DNA of 57,920 nt from contig JAZSPU010000055.1 of assembly GCA_045537575.1 (NCBI GenBank), forward strand, positions 1 through 57,920, read 5' to 3'. Positions 23,869 to 31,777 of this stretch are shown in pieces. This DNA comes from SIG607 sp045537575. GTDB lineage: Bacteria > Bacillota > Clostridia > Oscillospirales > Acutalibacteraceae. The position numbers and the translations under genes were made by a program. Position 1 is the first letter of the stretch, and every line of letters begins with the position of its first letter. The notes beneath the pieces are model-generated. The model did no database searches. It was not told the DNA's origin and saw only the letters and a list, made by a program, of their open reading frames with translations.

Positions 23869-24645
23869 TTGAAGGACGTTAAAAACAATCAAAAGAAAAA
23901 AGTTAACAGACGAAAAAAGAAAAAGAGAGCAGCACTCATATTGTTTATGCTTTTTGCCGTTGCTTTATTTGTCGGACTTTCTTTAACTGTATTTTTTCCT
24001 GTGAAAAGTATTAAAGCGATGGGCAGTAATTTTTACGAAAGTAAAGAGATAGTCAAGCAGTGCGGTATTGACCTTGGCGAAAATGTTTTCAGAATAAATA
24101 AAAAGAGCGTACTTTTAAAGCTTCAAAAGGATTTGCCTTTTGTGGATGATATAACCATTGAAAAAAATCTTGACGGCAATATCGTAATAAAGGTTAAAGA
24201 TGCCAAAGAAGTTTTTATTTACACAAGCGGCGAAAAATATTATTCCACCGATAAGACGGGCAGGGTGCTTAAAGCCTATGATGATTTGCCTGAAAACATT
24301 TTACATATTGTAGGCGAGACAAATTTAAGTGAAGACGGCTCTTATGTAGTGATTGAGGATGCAAAAAAGCAGGAAGTTATAAATACCGTTTCTGCTAAAA
24401 TAGAAGGATTTGTTTTAACAGCCAATGAACTGGATATAGCAAACACATATGAGATAAAAATGCTTTTTGATAACAGACTGAAGGTTAATTTCGGAGATAT
24501 TTCATATTTTGAGGAAAAATTGGCTCATTTTCTTAAGATGTGTGAAAGCGAAAATCTAAGCACAGTTTCGGGAACTGTTAATCTAAGCCAATATACTCCC
24601 GAAAATCCTTTGGCGTTTTTTGTCAAAGACGAAAAAAATGACTAA
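23869..24645 (+). CDS. ftsQ: Cell division protein FtsQ/DivIB
   Basis: This 258-residue protein has a strongly basic cytoplasmic tail (KKKVNRRKKKKRA), one membrane helix (~22-42), then a POTRA-like domain (VKSIKAMGSNFYESKEIVKQCGI) and an FtsQ domain with DDITIEKNLDGNIVIKVKDAKEV. FtsQ/DivIB joins FtsL and DivIC in the divisome and regulates septal synthesis. Two in-frame TTG starts exist at 23863 and 23869; the second is about eight bases from GAGGAG and is preferred. It overlaps or abuts the murA stop. ftsA does not follow. Confidence 0.88.
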   Translation: MKDVKNNQKKKVNRRKKKKRAALILFMLFAVALFVGLSLTVFFPVKSIKAMGSNFYESKEIVKQCGIDLGENVFRINKKSVLLKLQKDLPFVDDITIEKNLDGNIVIKVKDAKEVFIYTSGEKYYSTDKTGRVLKAYDDLPENILHIVGETNLSEDGSYVVIEDAKKQEVINTVSAKIEGFVLTANELDIANTYEIKMLFDNRLKVNFGDISYFEEKLAHFLKMCESENLSTVSGTVNLSQYTPENPLAFFVKDEKND

Positions 24646-24682
24646 ATATATAAAATATTTTATAAAAATATAAATAAATGTA

Positions 24683-24711
24683 TTGAAATTTAAAAATAAC
24701 TGTGTTATTAT
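24683..24711 (+). promoter_or_regulatory. Promoter of ftsZ
   Basis: TTGAAA (24683-24688), 17 bases, TATTAT (24706-24711) in the AT-rich 120-base gap before ftsZ. It would let ftsZ be expressed independently of the dcw operon. Confidence 0.75.
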
Positions 24712-24765
24712 TAAATTGTGTTTAAATGGCTCATTATAAGAAATTAAAAATTGGAGGAATTCGTA

Positions 24766-25833
24766 ATGCCTTTCGGAATTGCAAATGAAGCTGAAGACGT
24801 TGTTCAGATTAAAGTAGTAGGTGTCGGCGGAGGCGGCGGAAACGCTGTTAACCGTATGGTAGATGCCGGAGTAAAGGGTGTTGAATTTGTAGCAATCAAT
24901 ACCGATAAAGCTGCATTATTCCTTTCTAAAGCTAACAGTAAGCTTCAGATTGGTGACAAAACTACAGGCGGTAAGGGCGCAGGCGCTAATCCTGATAAGG
25001 GTAGAGCTGCTGCTGAAGAAGCTGCTGATGAAATTACTGCTGTTATCGGTTCTGCCGATATGATCTTTATTACCGCAGGTATGGGCGGCGGTACCGGTAC
25101 CGGCGCTGCTCCCATAGTAGCAAAAATCGCTAAGGAACTCGGTGTGCTTACCGTTGGTATAGTAACCAAGCCCTTCGCTTTTGAAGGTAAAAAACGTATG
25201 CAGCAGGCTGAAGCAGGTATTGCTGCTCTTAAAGAACAGGTTGATAGTCTTATAGTTATTCCTAACGAAAGACTTAAATTTGTTTCTGAACAGAAGATTA
25301 CATTTAAGAATGCGTTCGATGTAGCTGATGACGTGCTTCGTCAGGGCGTTCAGAGTATCACCGAGCTTATTAACGAAACTGCTCTCGTTAACCTCGACTT
25401 TGCTGACGTTACCGCTATTATGGCTGATGCAGGCTATGCTCATATGGGTGTTGGCTATGCAACCGGCAGAGATAAAGCTGAAGAAGCTGCACGTGCCGCT
25501 ATCAGCAGTCCCCTTATCGAAACCTCTATGGAAAATGCTAAGGGCGTTATTATCAGCATTACCGGTTCTGAGGATATCGGTCTTGAAGAAGTTGAACTTG
25601 CTTCCTCTATCATCTCCGATATGGCTCATCCCGATGCAACTATTATCTGGGGTGCTAAATTCGATGATACCCTTGAGGATGCTATCCGCGTAACAGTTGT
25701 TGCTACCGGTTTGGGTGAAGATAGCAAGGATAAAAAGGATGAAGACCTTGCTGCTAAACTTGGCAACCTTGCAACCGAAAAGGATTCTGAAGAGGATTAC
25801 ATCGAACTTATCGACATCTTCAATAATCACTAA
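24766..25833 (+). CDS. ftsZ: Cell division GTPase FtsZ
   Basis: FtsZ, 355 residues, the tubulin-like GTPase that forms the Z ring. GVGGGGGNAVNRM starts the nucleotide domain, GGGTGTGAAP (~107-116) is the tubulin signature, and NLDFADVTAIM is the T7 synergy loop. The ATG at 24766 sits eight bases after GGAGG; an upstream TTG overlaps that site. The region after the conserved core is only about 45 residues. It ends in EDYIELIDIFNNH and lacks the common C-terminal peptide D-IPxFLR that binds FtsA, ZipA or SepF, in agreement with the missing ftsA gene. Confidence 0.97.
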   Translation: MPFGIANEAEDVVQIKVVGVGGGGGNAVNRMVDAGVKGVEFVAINTDKAALFLSKANSKLQIGDKTTGGKGAGANPDKGRAAAEEAADEITAVIGSADMIFITAGMGGGTGTGAAPIVAKIAKELGVLTVGIVTKPFAFEGKKRMQQAEAGIAALKEQVDSLIVIPNERLKFVSEQKITFKNAFDVADDVLRQGVQSITELINETALVNLDFADVTAIMADAGYAHMGVGYATGRDKAEEAARAAISSPLIETSMENAKGVIISITGSEDIGLEEVELASSIISDMAHPDATIIWGAKFDDTLEDAIRVTVVATGLGEDSKDKKDEDLAAKLGNLATEKDSEEDYIELIDIFNNH

Positions 25834-25847
25834 TTTTAAAAAAAGTT

Positions 25848-25883
25848 CGGCTGTCTTACTTTTGTAAGACAGCCGTTTTTTTT
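25848..25883 (+). terminator. Bidirectional terminator after ftsZ
   Basis: Perfect 12-bp stem CGGCTGTCTTAC / GTAAGACAGCCG with a TTTT loop and eight Us on the plus strand. It is also placed just after the minus-strand small ORF, with an A-rich left flank, so it may serve both. Confidence 0.95.
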
Positions 25884-25886
25884 CTT

Positions 25887-26018
25887 TTAGCAGCAAGTAT
25901 CGTTACAACCGCAACCACAACCGTTGGTGTTAGCTATGCCGTTGTTACCGCAGCAGAAGAGAAGAAGAAGGATCACGATAATCCAAGCGCAGTTTCCGCC
26001 GAAAAAGTTATTACACAT
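25887..26018 (-). CDS. 43-residue cysteine-rich small membrane protein
   Basis: A short ORF behind a strong ribosome site (AAAGGAGGT, 8 bases before ATG). The product starts MCNNFFGGNCAWIIV, has one hydrophobic run (residues 11-23, WIIVILLLLFCC) and a glycine/asparagine/cysteine tail with GCGCGCND and a final TCC; nine of its 43 residues are Cys. Similar tiny proteins with WIIVILLLLFCCG cores are common in Clostridia and resemble small spore-coat or YjcZ-like proteins, but no function is established here. It is convergent with ftsZ and diverges from ctsR. The exceptional ribosome site and composition make it unlikely to be a chance ORF. Confidence 0.72.
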   Translation of the reverse strand: MCNNFFGGNCAWIIVILLLLFCCGNNGIANTNGCGCGCNDTCC

Positions 26019-26134
26019 AAATCTTTACCTCCTTTCTTTTATATTACATACTATGTTGTTGCTTTAAGTTTGTTACAAAATATAAAAAATGAGTTTTCAA
26101 GAGAAAAAACGAGCAAATGAAAGAAAAATGAAGA

Positions 26135-26153
26135 TTTGACCTTTTTTGACCTT
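26135..26153 (-). promoter_or_regulatory. CtsR operator, upstream copy
   Basis: On the minus strand this reads AAGGTCAAAAAAGGTCAAA, a near-perfect CtsR heptad direct repeat (GGTCAAA-N3-GGTCAAA). A weaker AAAGTCAGAGAAAGTCAAAG lies on the same strand at 26183-26203, over the ctsR -35. Confidence 0.85.
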
Positions 26154-26184
26154 CATAAACAACAAAATCGGCAGAGAATGAACT

Positions 26185-26213
26185 TTGACTTTCTCTGACT
26201 TTCCGTATATACT
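26185..26213 (+). promoter_or_regulatory. Promoter of the ctsR operon
   Basis: TTGACT (26185-26190), 17 bases, TATACT (26208-26213). CtsR heptads flank and overlap it. Confidence 0.85.
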
Positions 26214-26233
26214 AAGGTCAGTAAAGGTCAAAG
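26214..26233 (+). promoter_or_regulatory. CtsR operator at the transcription start
   Basis: AAGGTCAGTAAAGGTCAAAG contains the tandem GGTCA heptads recognised by CtsR. It begins right after the -10 element and would block initiation until CtsR is inactivated by heat or McsB. Confidence 0.9.
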
Positions 26234-26247
26234 TGAGGCGAAAAGTT

Positions 26248-26703
26248 ATGAAAATGAGTGATATTATAACAAAAGCAATAATAGAATTACTTGATGAGTC
26301 TGAGGAAAATACCACACTTATTCAGCGTAATGAATTTGCGGAAATGATGGGTTGTGTTCCCAGTCAGATAAATTATGTTTTATCTTCCCGTTTTACTCCC
26401 GAGCAGGGATATACAATTGAAAGCTACCGTGGCGGCGGGGGATATATAAGAATAAAAAGAGTTAAGATAAATCAGTCGGCGGCACTTATGCATATAGTTA
26501 ATTCTATAGGAAGTTCCATTGATCAGATGGCGGCAAGGATTGTTGTTGAAAACACTTTAAGAGCTTCTCTGATTTCCCACGAAGCCGCTACTGCTATACT
26601 TGCGGCTATCTCAAACGGTGTAATGCAGGTTGTGCCAATAGATTATCGTGATACAGTTAGGGCTGCAATAATTAAGCAGATACTTTTGACTCAAATTAAA
26701 TAA
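26248..26703 (+). CDS. ctsR: Heat-shock repressor CtsR
   Basis: CtsR, 151 residues, represses clp and its own operon at normal temperature. The N-terminal winged helix-turn-helix (QINYVLSSRFTPEQGY) is followed by the glycine-rich wing GGGGYIRI, which contacts DNA and acts as the thermosensor in the family. The C-terminal helical domain (ISHEAATAILAAISNG) dimerises. The ATG at 26248 is nine bases after GAGG; the longer ORF from 26185 begins inside the promoter and is rejected. First gene of ctsR-mcsA-mcsB-clpC. Confidence 0.96.
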   Translation: MKMSDIITKAIIELLDESEENTTLIQRNEFAEMMGCVPSQINYVLSSRFTPEQGYTIESYRGGGGYIRIKRVKINQSAALMHIVNSIGSSIDQMAARIVVENTLRASLISHEAATAILAAISNGVMQVVPIDYRDTVRAAIIKQILLTQIK

Positions 26704-26715
26704 AGGAGATTTGTT

Positions 26716-27210
26716 ATGATTTGTCAGAAATGCGGAAAAAATAATGCAACTACTCATATACATTCGGTAATAGGCGGTATTGTTAAGGATATGGATTTGT
26801 GTTCTGCGTGCGCCGCTAAGGAAGGCTATTCCACAGCGCCTTCGGGAAGTCTTGCTTCAATGCTTTCTTCGGTTTTTGGGGATATAGCTATGCCGCAAAG
26901 CAGTAAAGCAGAGTGTTGTCCTTGCTGTAACAGTTCTTTTAGAGAAATTGCAAAGACAGGAAAAGCAGGCTGTCCTAAGTGTTACGAAAAATTCAAAACC
27001 GAGCTTTTGCCATATTTAAAACGAGTACACGGAAGTGTAACCCACATCGGTAAAAAGCCTAAAAAAGATGCGCTTATAGTATCGCGCACCGATGAATTAA
27101 GTGAAATGCGTAAAAAACTCAGCGAACTTGTCAAAAATGAAAACTATGAGGAAGCTGCAGTTATGAGAGATAAAATTAAACTTTATGAGGAGGAAGGTAA
27201 AAATGAGTAA
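26716..27210 (+). CDS. mcsA: McsA, activator of the McsB arginine kinase
   Basis: McsA, 164 residues, binds zinc and activates McsB. CQKCG at residue 3, CSACA (~32-36), CCPCC and CPKCY (~75-96) give several CxxC pairs. The C-terminus has a UVR-type helical motif (EMRKKLSELVKNENYEEAAVMRDKI) like those in UvrB/UvrC and ClpC. Its last bases overlap the mcsB start by eight bases, so the two are translationally coupled. Confidence 0.95.
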   Translation: MICQKCGKNNATTHIHSVIGGIVKDMDLCSACAAKEGYSTAPSGSLASMLSSVFGDIAMPQSSKAECCPCCNSSFREIAKTGKAGCPKCYEKFKTELLPYLKRVHGSVTHIGKKPKKDALIVSRTDELSEMRKKLSELVKNENYEEAAVMRDKIKLYEEEGKNE

Positions 27211-28210
27211 TTGGTACAGTATTGACCCTTGTAATCCTATTGCAGTTTCAACAAGAGTACGTCTTGCAAGAAATCTTGCAGATACTCCTTTTCCTTCGCT
27301 TCTTAGTGATGAGCAGATGGAAAAGGTTGCCCAAAGGGTTAAAAAGGCTATTTTAGAGAGCGATACTCCTTTTGCGAAATCTTTAAAATTTATTTCTATG
27401 ACCGATATTCCCGATAATGAAATTTACGCAATGGTAGAGCGCCATATAATCAGTCCTGAATTTGCAAACAAGAAAACAGGCAGAGCAATTATAATAAGTG
27501 AAGATGAATCTGTTTGTGTTATGATTGGTGAAGAAGACCATATTCGTATTCAGGTTATTTTGTCGGGATTAAATCTTGAAAAAGCGTATGAAACAGCCGA
27601 AAAAATTGATGATATACTAGCTGCCGAGTGCGGTTTTGCCTTTGATAGTCAACTCGGCTATCTTACCGAGTGTCCTACTAATTTAGGAACGGGACTAAGA
27701 GCCTCTGTAATGCTTCATCTTCCCTTTATGGAAAGCTCCGGAGCAGTAAACGAAATTTCTGATACAATAGGTAAAATCGGTTTTACTGTCAGAGGAATGT
27801 ACGGAGAAGGCACTAAATCAAAGGCTTCTCTTTATCAGATTTCTAATCAGATAACCTTAGGAATTACCGAAAAGAATGCAATTGACAATCTTAACGTTAT
27901 TACCAAACAGCTTATTGACAGAGAAATTAATGAGAGAAAAAGAACTGACAAAATTATGTTAGAAGACCTTGTATGGCGTGCTTACGGCATACTTAAAAAC
28001 CAAAGACTTCTTTCCAGCGATGAAATGTATAAGCTAGTTTCTCACATTAAGGTAGGTATTGCCGAAGAAATTCTTCCTTTTGATGCAACACTGCCAATGA
28101 AGATTTTAATTGAGACCTCTCCCAATATGCTTTGTAGGTTTACAGGAGAAAAATCTCCTGCAGAAAGAGATTTTCTGCGGGCAAAAACAGTAAGAAAAAT
28201 GATTCCATAA
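27203..28210 (+). CDS. mcsB: Protein arginine kinase McsB
   Basis: McsB, 335 residues, phosphorylates arginines on CtsR and misfolded proteins, marking them for ClpC-ClpP. STRVRLARN near residue 17 and ECPTNLGTGLRASVMLHLP (~150-168) are phosphagen-kinase signatures. RDFLRA near the C-terminus is the conserved RDxxRA motif of the pArg-binding allosteric site. The ATG at 27203 follows GAGGAGGAAGG; an ORF from 27185 would start inside that site. clpC follows after 15 bases. Confidence 0.97.
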   Translation: MSNWYSIDPCNPIAVSTRVRLARNLADTPFPSLLSDEQMEKVAQRVKKAILESDTPFAKSLKFISMTDIPDNEIYAMVERHIISPEFANKKTGRAIIISEDESVCVMIGEEDHIRIQVILSGLNLEKAYETAEKIDDILAAECGFAFDSQLGYLTECPTNLGTGLRASVMLHLPFMESSGAVNEISDTIGKIGFTVRGMYGEGTKSKASLYQISNQITLGITEKNAIDNLNVITKQLIDREINERKRTDKIMLEDLVWRAYGILKNQRLLSSDEMYKLVSHIKVGIAEEILPFDATLPMKILIETSPNMLCRFTGEKSPAERDFLRAKTVRKMIP

Positions 28211-28225
28211 AGGAGACGTGATATA

Positions 28226-30664
28226 ATGAAATTTAATTTCAGCGGTTTTACAGCTAAAGCAAATGAAGCTTTAAACCACGCTATTAATTCGGCTTCGCTG
28301 CTCGGCCATACCTATATAGGCAGTGAGCATATACTGTTAGGTCTTGCTAAGGTTGGCGGCGGAGTAGCCTATGAAATACTTTCTAAATACGGTGTAACAG
28401 CCGAAAAGATAAACGAGCTTATTACCCTTAAAATCGGGGCAGGGGTTCATACTAATCTTTCTCCCGAATATTTCACCAAACGTGCAAAGCGTATTCTTGA
28501 ATCTGCTGTTTCGGGATGCAGAAGTCTTGGTAAAAGTGAAGTGGGAACCGAGCATCTGCTTATTGCGCTTTTAAGCGAAAACGATAACTATGCCATAAGA
28601 CTTCTTACCGATATGGGTGTTAACGTGACAGAGGCTGTTACAAGCGCACTTGAGGCGGCTGACATTGACCTTAATATAGATGACGTTGATGAAAAAACTT
28701 CGGAAAACAAAAATTCTCAAAAGGGCAATATTTTAAAATACGGTCACGACCTTACCAAAGATGCAAAGAACGGGAAAATCGATCCCGTAATAGGCAGAGA
28801 AGAAGAAATTGAAAGGGTTATTCAGATTCTGTGCCGAAGAACCAAAAATAACCCCTGTCTTGTAGGCGAACCCGGTGTGGGAAAAACAGCGGTTGCCGAA
28901 GGTCTTGCTCTTAAAATTGCTAAAGGCGAAGCGCCTGATGTAATAAATAATAAACGCGTTATCACCCTTGACCTTACGGGTATGATTGCCGGAACAAAAT
29001 ATAGGGGCGATTTTGAAGACAGAATTAAATCTGTCATTGAAGAGGTTAAAAAAGCGGGAGATATTATTCTGTTTATTGATGAGGTTCATACCCTTATAGG
29101 CGCAGGAAGCGCTGAAGGCAGTACCGATGCGGCGAATATCTTAAAGCCTTCTCTGGCAAGGGGAGAGCTTCAGATTGTGGGCGCCACAACCCTTATGGAA
29201 TACAGAAAAAATATTGAAAAGGATGCCGCCCTTGAACGAAGATTTCAGCCGGTACAGATAGGCGAACCTTCTGTTGACGATACTATCGAAATTTTAACGG
29301 GACTTCGCTCTAAATACGAAGAGCATCACGGAGTAAAAATTACTGATGAAGCCTTAAAGGCTGCCGCATATCTTTCTTCACGCTATATTACCGATAGATT
29401 CCTACCCGACAAGGCTATTGACCTTATTGACGAGGCAGGTTCAAAGGTGAGACTTACCGCCTTTAAAAAGCCTGACAGTATAAAAGAGCTCGAAGCCAAA
29501 ATTAAGAAAAGCGAAGAGGAAAAGGAAGAGGCTATTAAGACTCAGGATTTTGAAAAGGCTGCAAAGCTGAGAGATGAAGCGGAAGAGCTTAAAAAAGAAC
29601 TTTCAAATGAAAAAGAAAAACTTTCTTTTGATGAAAACAGCGCCAAAGCAGTAGTTGATAAGGAGATTATTGCAGAAATAGTCAGCAACTGGACAAAGGT
29701 TCCCGTTAAGAGCCTTACCGAAGAAGAAAGTCAACGGCTTTTACGTCTCGAAGAGGTGCTGCATGGTAGAGTTATCGGTCAAAATGAAGCTGTAACTGCC
29801 ATAAGCAAGGCTATCCGTCGAGGCAGGGTAGGTCTTAAGGATGAAAGCCGTCCTATAGGTTCATTTATTTTCCTAGGTCCTACAGGTGTTGGTAAAACCG
29901 AGCTTAGCAAAGCCCTTGCCGAAGCAATGTTCGGCAGCGAAAATGCTATGATAAGACTTGATATGTCGGAATATATGGAGAAGCATACCGTATCCCGTAT
30001 GATAGGCTCTCCTCCGGGTTACGTGGGCTTTGACGAAGGCGGTCAGCTTACCGAAAAGGTGAGAAGAAATCCCTATTCCGTAGTGCTTTTTGATGAAATT
30101 GAAAAGGCGCATCCCGACGTATTCAATATTTTACTGCAGATACTTGACGACGGTGTTTTAACCGATTCTCAGGGAAGAAAAATAGATTTCAAAAATACGG
30201 TTATAATTATGACCTCTAATATCGGCGCCCGTCTTATTACCGATAAGAAAAAGGCATTCGGCTTTGCTGAAAATTCTTTTGAAGCCGAGCAGAAGGATAT
30301 TAAGGAAAGTGTAATAGGAGAACTTAAAAAAGCCTTTAGACCTGAATTTCTTATCCGTGTTGACGATACTATTGTTTTCACTAAGCTTACAAAAGAGGAA
30401 ATCGGACAAATTGCAGGAAAAATGCTGGAGTCTTTAGGCAAACGTCTTAAAAAGCTTGATATCGAAGCCTCCTTCGATAAAACTGTTGAAGAAAAAATGG
30501 CAGAGGCAGGCTTTGATGATATTTACGGAGCACGTCCTTTGCGCAGAGCGATTCAAAGCAAGGTTGAAGACGTGTTAAGTGAAAAACTTCTTTCGGGAGA
30601 AATAAAATCGGGAGATAAGATTACCTGCTCTTACGCTGACCAATTGGTTGTAAATAAAGAATAA
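28226..30664 (+). CDS. clpC: ATP-dependent Clp protease ATP-binding subunit ClpC
   Basis: ClpC, 812 residues, unfolds substrates (including arginine-phosphorylated ones) and feeds them to ClpP. Domains in order: Clp N-domain repeats (1-145), AAA+ D1 with Walker A GEPGVGKTAVAEG and FIDEVHTLIGAG, a UVR/middle domain (KTQDFEKAAKLRDEAEELK), AAA+ D2 with GPTGVGKTELSKA and VVLFDEIEKAHPDV, and the C-terminal D2 small domain. Typical full length. It closes the CtsR-controlled operon. Confidence 0.97.
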   Translation: MKFNFSGFTAKANEALNHAINSASLLGHTYIGSEHILLGLAKVGGGVAYEILSKYGVTAEKINELITLKIGAGVHTNLSPEYFTKRAKRILESAVSGCRSLGKSEVGTEHLLIALLSENDNYAIRLLTDMGVNVTEAVTSALEAADIDLNIDDVDEKTSENKNSQKGNILKYGHDLTKDAKNGKIDPVIGREEEIERVIQILCRRTKNNPCLVGEPGVGKTAVAEGLALKIAKGEAPDVINNKRVITLDLTGMIAGTKYRGDFEDRIKSVIEEVKKAGDIILFIDEVHTLIGAGSAEGSTDAANILKPSLARGELQIVGATTLMEYRKNIEKDAALERRFQPVQIGEPSVDDTIEILTGLRSKYEEHHGVKITDEALKAAAYLSSRYITDRFLPDKAIDLIDEAGSKVRLTAFKKPDSIKELEAKIKKSEEEKEEAIKTQDFEKAAKLRDEAEELKKELSNEKEKLSFDENSAKAVVDKEIIAEIVSNWTKVPVKSLTEEESQRLLRLEEVLHGRVIGQNEAVTAISKAIRRGRVGLKDESRPIGSFIFLGPTGVGKTELSKALAEAMFGSENAMIRLDMSEYMEKHTVSRMIGSPPGYVGFDEGGQLTEKVRRNPYSVVLFDEIEKAHPDVFNILLQILDDGVLTDSQGRKIDFKNTVIIMTSNIGARLITDKKKAFGFAENSFEAEQKDIKESVIGELKKAFRPEFLIRVDDTIVFTKLTKEEIGQIAGKMLESLGKRLKKLDIEASFDKTVEEKMAEAGFDDIYGARPLRRAIQSKVEDVLSEKLLSGEIKSGDKITCSYADQLVVNKE

Positions 30665-30667
30665 ATT

Positions 30668-31041
30668 AAGACGGGCAAGTATGCAGTTGCCTATAAGGAT
30701 GTTCAAAAACCTCAATGAATTTCATTGAGGTTTTCTTTGTTGTTAGACAGAATAATCGGCATCACTTTGTAAGCGCAAATGCTTTTGAGGTGATTCCCCA
30801 ACCCGTTTCACAACAGAAAAAGAGAAGCAAGTGATGTTCTGTGCTAATGCACAGAGTGATATTTTCACTTTGTGAAAGTGATATTACTCCTTCCGTCGTA
30901 GTGATATTTTATTCGCCCTAAAACTGTCCGTAGGACAATATCACTATGCGTAAGCATAATATAACTGCAAAGCGATATAACTCGCCTTTGGCGAATAAAA
31001 CTGCGAGACTTCTCATAAAGAAGTCTCGCTATGCCCGTCTT
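30668..31041. repeat. Hairpin-rich element with 10-bp terminal inverted repeats
   Basis: AAGACGGGCA (30668-30677) and TGCCCGTCTT (31032-31041) bound about 374 bases with no gene. Inside are a 13-bp terminator-like stem (30706-30734) and a run of small hairpins: CTGTGC/GCACAG (30839-30854), TTCAC/GTGAA, TGTCC/GGACA, TATGC/GCATA, CGCC/GGCG and GCGAGACTTCT/AGAAGTCTCGC (31003-31029). They are linked by GTGATATT three times and then by its complement AATATCAC or the variant ATATAACT. It fills the gap between the stop codons of clpC and the convergent repair gene. Confidence 0.7.
30706..30734 (+). terminator. Probable terminator of the ctsR operon
   Basis: AAAACCTCAATGA / TCATTGAGGTTTT, 13-bp stem with a 3-base loop and a short U run, 41 bases after the clpC stop. 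Confidence 0.75.
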
Positions 31042-31712
31042 TAAATTTTTAAAGTTTTTAAATATTCTTTTTGTTCACTGGTTATTCTTAAGCTTTCTCT
31101 TGCTTTTTGTATCGCTTTATTATGAGTCCAGCTATCCATTGTTTGATTTTCGATAAAAGGCAATGCGGCGTTATACTGTATGGTAAGTGCAGTTGCAAAG
31201 TACCAAGCAATCATCATTTTGATATAATACTCATCGCTTCTTATTTTTGAGACGGTTTCGAGATATGTAACGTCAAAATCATCATCTAAAAAATAGATCA
31301 TTAAAACTAAAATACCGTATCTTTTCGTATAGATGTGGTCGCTTTTTATCCAGTCTAACGCTTTTTTCAGTATTTGGTCTTTATGTTTTAAAAAGATTTT
31401 CGGGCGAAAGGAATCACAGGTTGCCCAGTTATCTATGTACGGTAAAAATCTTTCGGTTTCCTTAAGACATAAATCAAAATCCTTTATCTGTTCTATTAAA
31501 AAGGCGTGAAGGTTATTTTCTTCATAATAGTAGTGGGGAAGGGAATTTAAAAATTCTTGTGCCTCTTTTGAACTATAGATTTTCTTTGAGTAGGCTCGAA
31601 GCTTTGGAATACTTACGCCCAAAACTCTATCATTATTAACGTTTGGAATGAGTTTTGAATGAAAGCTTTTATATTCCTTTTCGCTTAAACCTTTTAAATC
31701 ATCAATTATCAT
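31041..31712 (-). CDS. DNA alkylation repair protein (AlkD-like)
   Basis: This 223-residue all-helical protein matches the DNA-alkylation-repair family (PF08713, AlkC/AlkD-like HEAT repeats), glycosylases that excise alkylated purines. GVSIPKLRAYSKKI near residue 33, the conserved DNWATCDSF (~92-100, with the functional Trp and Asp), and the repeated helical pairs support it; SWTHNKAIQKARES follows near the C-terminus. AGAGGAAGG precedes the ATG. Its promoter interlocks with that of the next, divergent gene. The family also has members without glycosylase activity. Confidence 0.87.
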   Translation of the reverse strand: MIIDDLKGLSEKEYKSFHSKLIPNVNNDRVLGVSIPKLRAYSKKIYSSKEAQEFLNSLPHYYYEENNLHAFLIEQIKDFDLCLKETERFLPYIDNWATCDSFRPKIFLKHKDQILKKALDWIKSDHIYTKRYGILVLMIYFLDDDFDVTYLETVSKIRSDEYYIKMMIAWYFATALTIQYNAALPFIENQTMDSWTHNKAIQKARESLRITSEQKEYLKTLKI

Positions 31713-31729
31713 TTTTGCCTTCCTCTTGC

Positions 31730-31777
31730 TTGACTTTATCTGTACTTAATTATATAATATCCGTGAGGTGTTTGCAA
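31730..31777. promoter_or_regulatory. Interlocked divergent promoters
   Basis: Plus strand: TTGACT (31730-31735), 17 bases, TATAAT (31753-31758). Minus strand: TTGCAA (31777-31772), 17 bases, TATAAT (31754-31749). The two -10 boxes share two bases and the minus -35 covers the plus start codon, so the promoters cannot both be occupied. Confidence 0.8.

Noticed and set aside
24916..25896. 326-codon open frame on the minus strand over ftsZ
   Set aside because: It is antisense to a highly conserved gene; the translation has no recognisable domain and there is no ribosome site. It arises from codon bias of ftsZ.
30839..31029. Possible CRISPR array
   Set aside because: The hairpins differ from each other, the linking GTGATATT words are short, their orientation flips, and no unique spacers of constant length exist.
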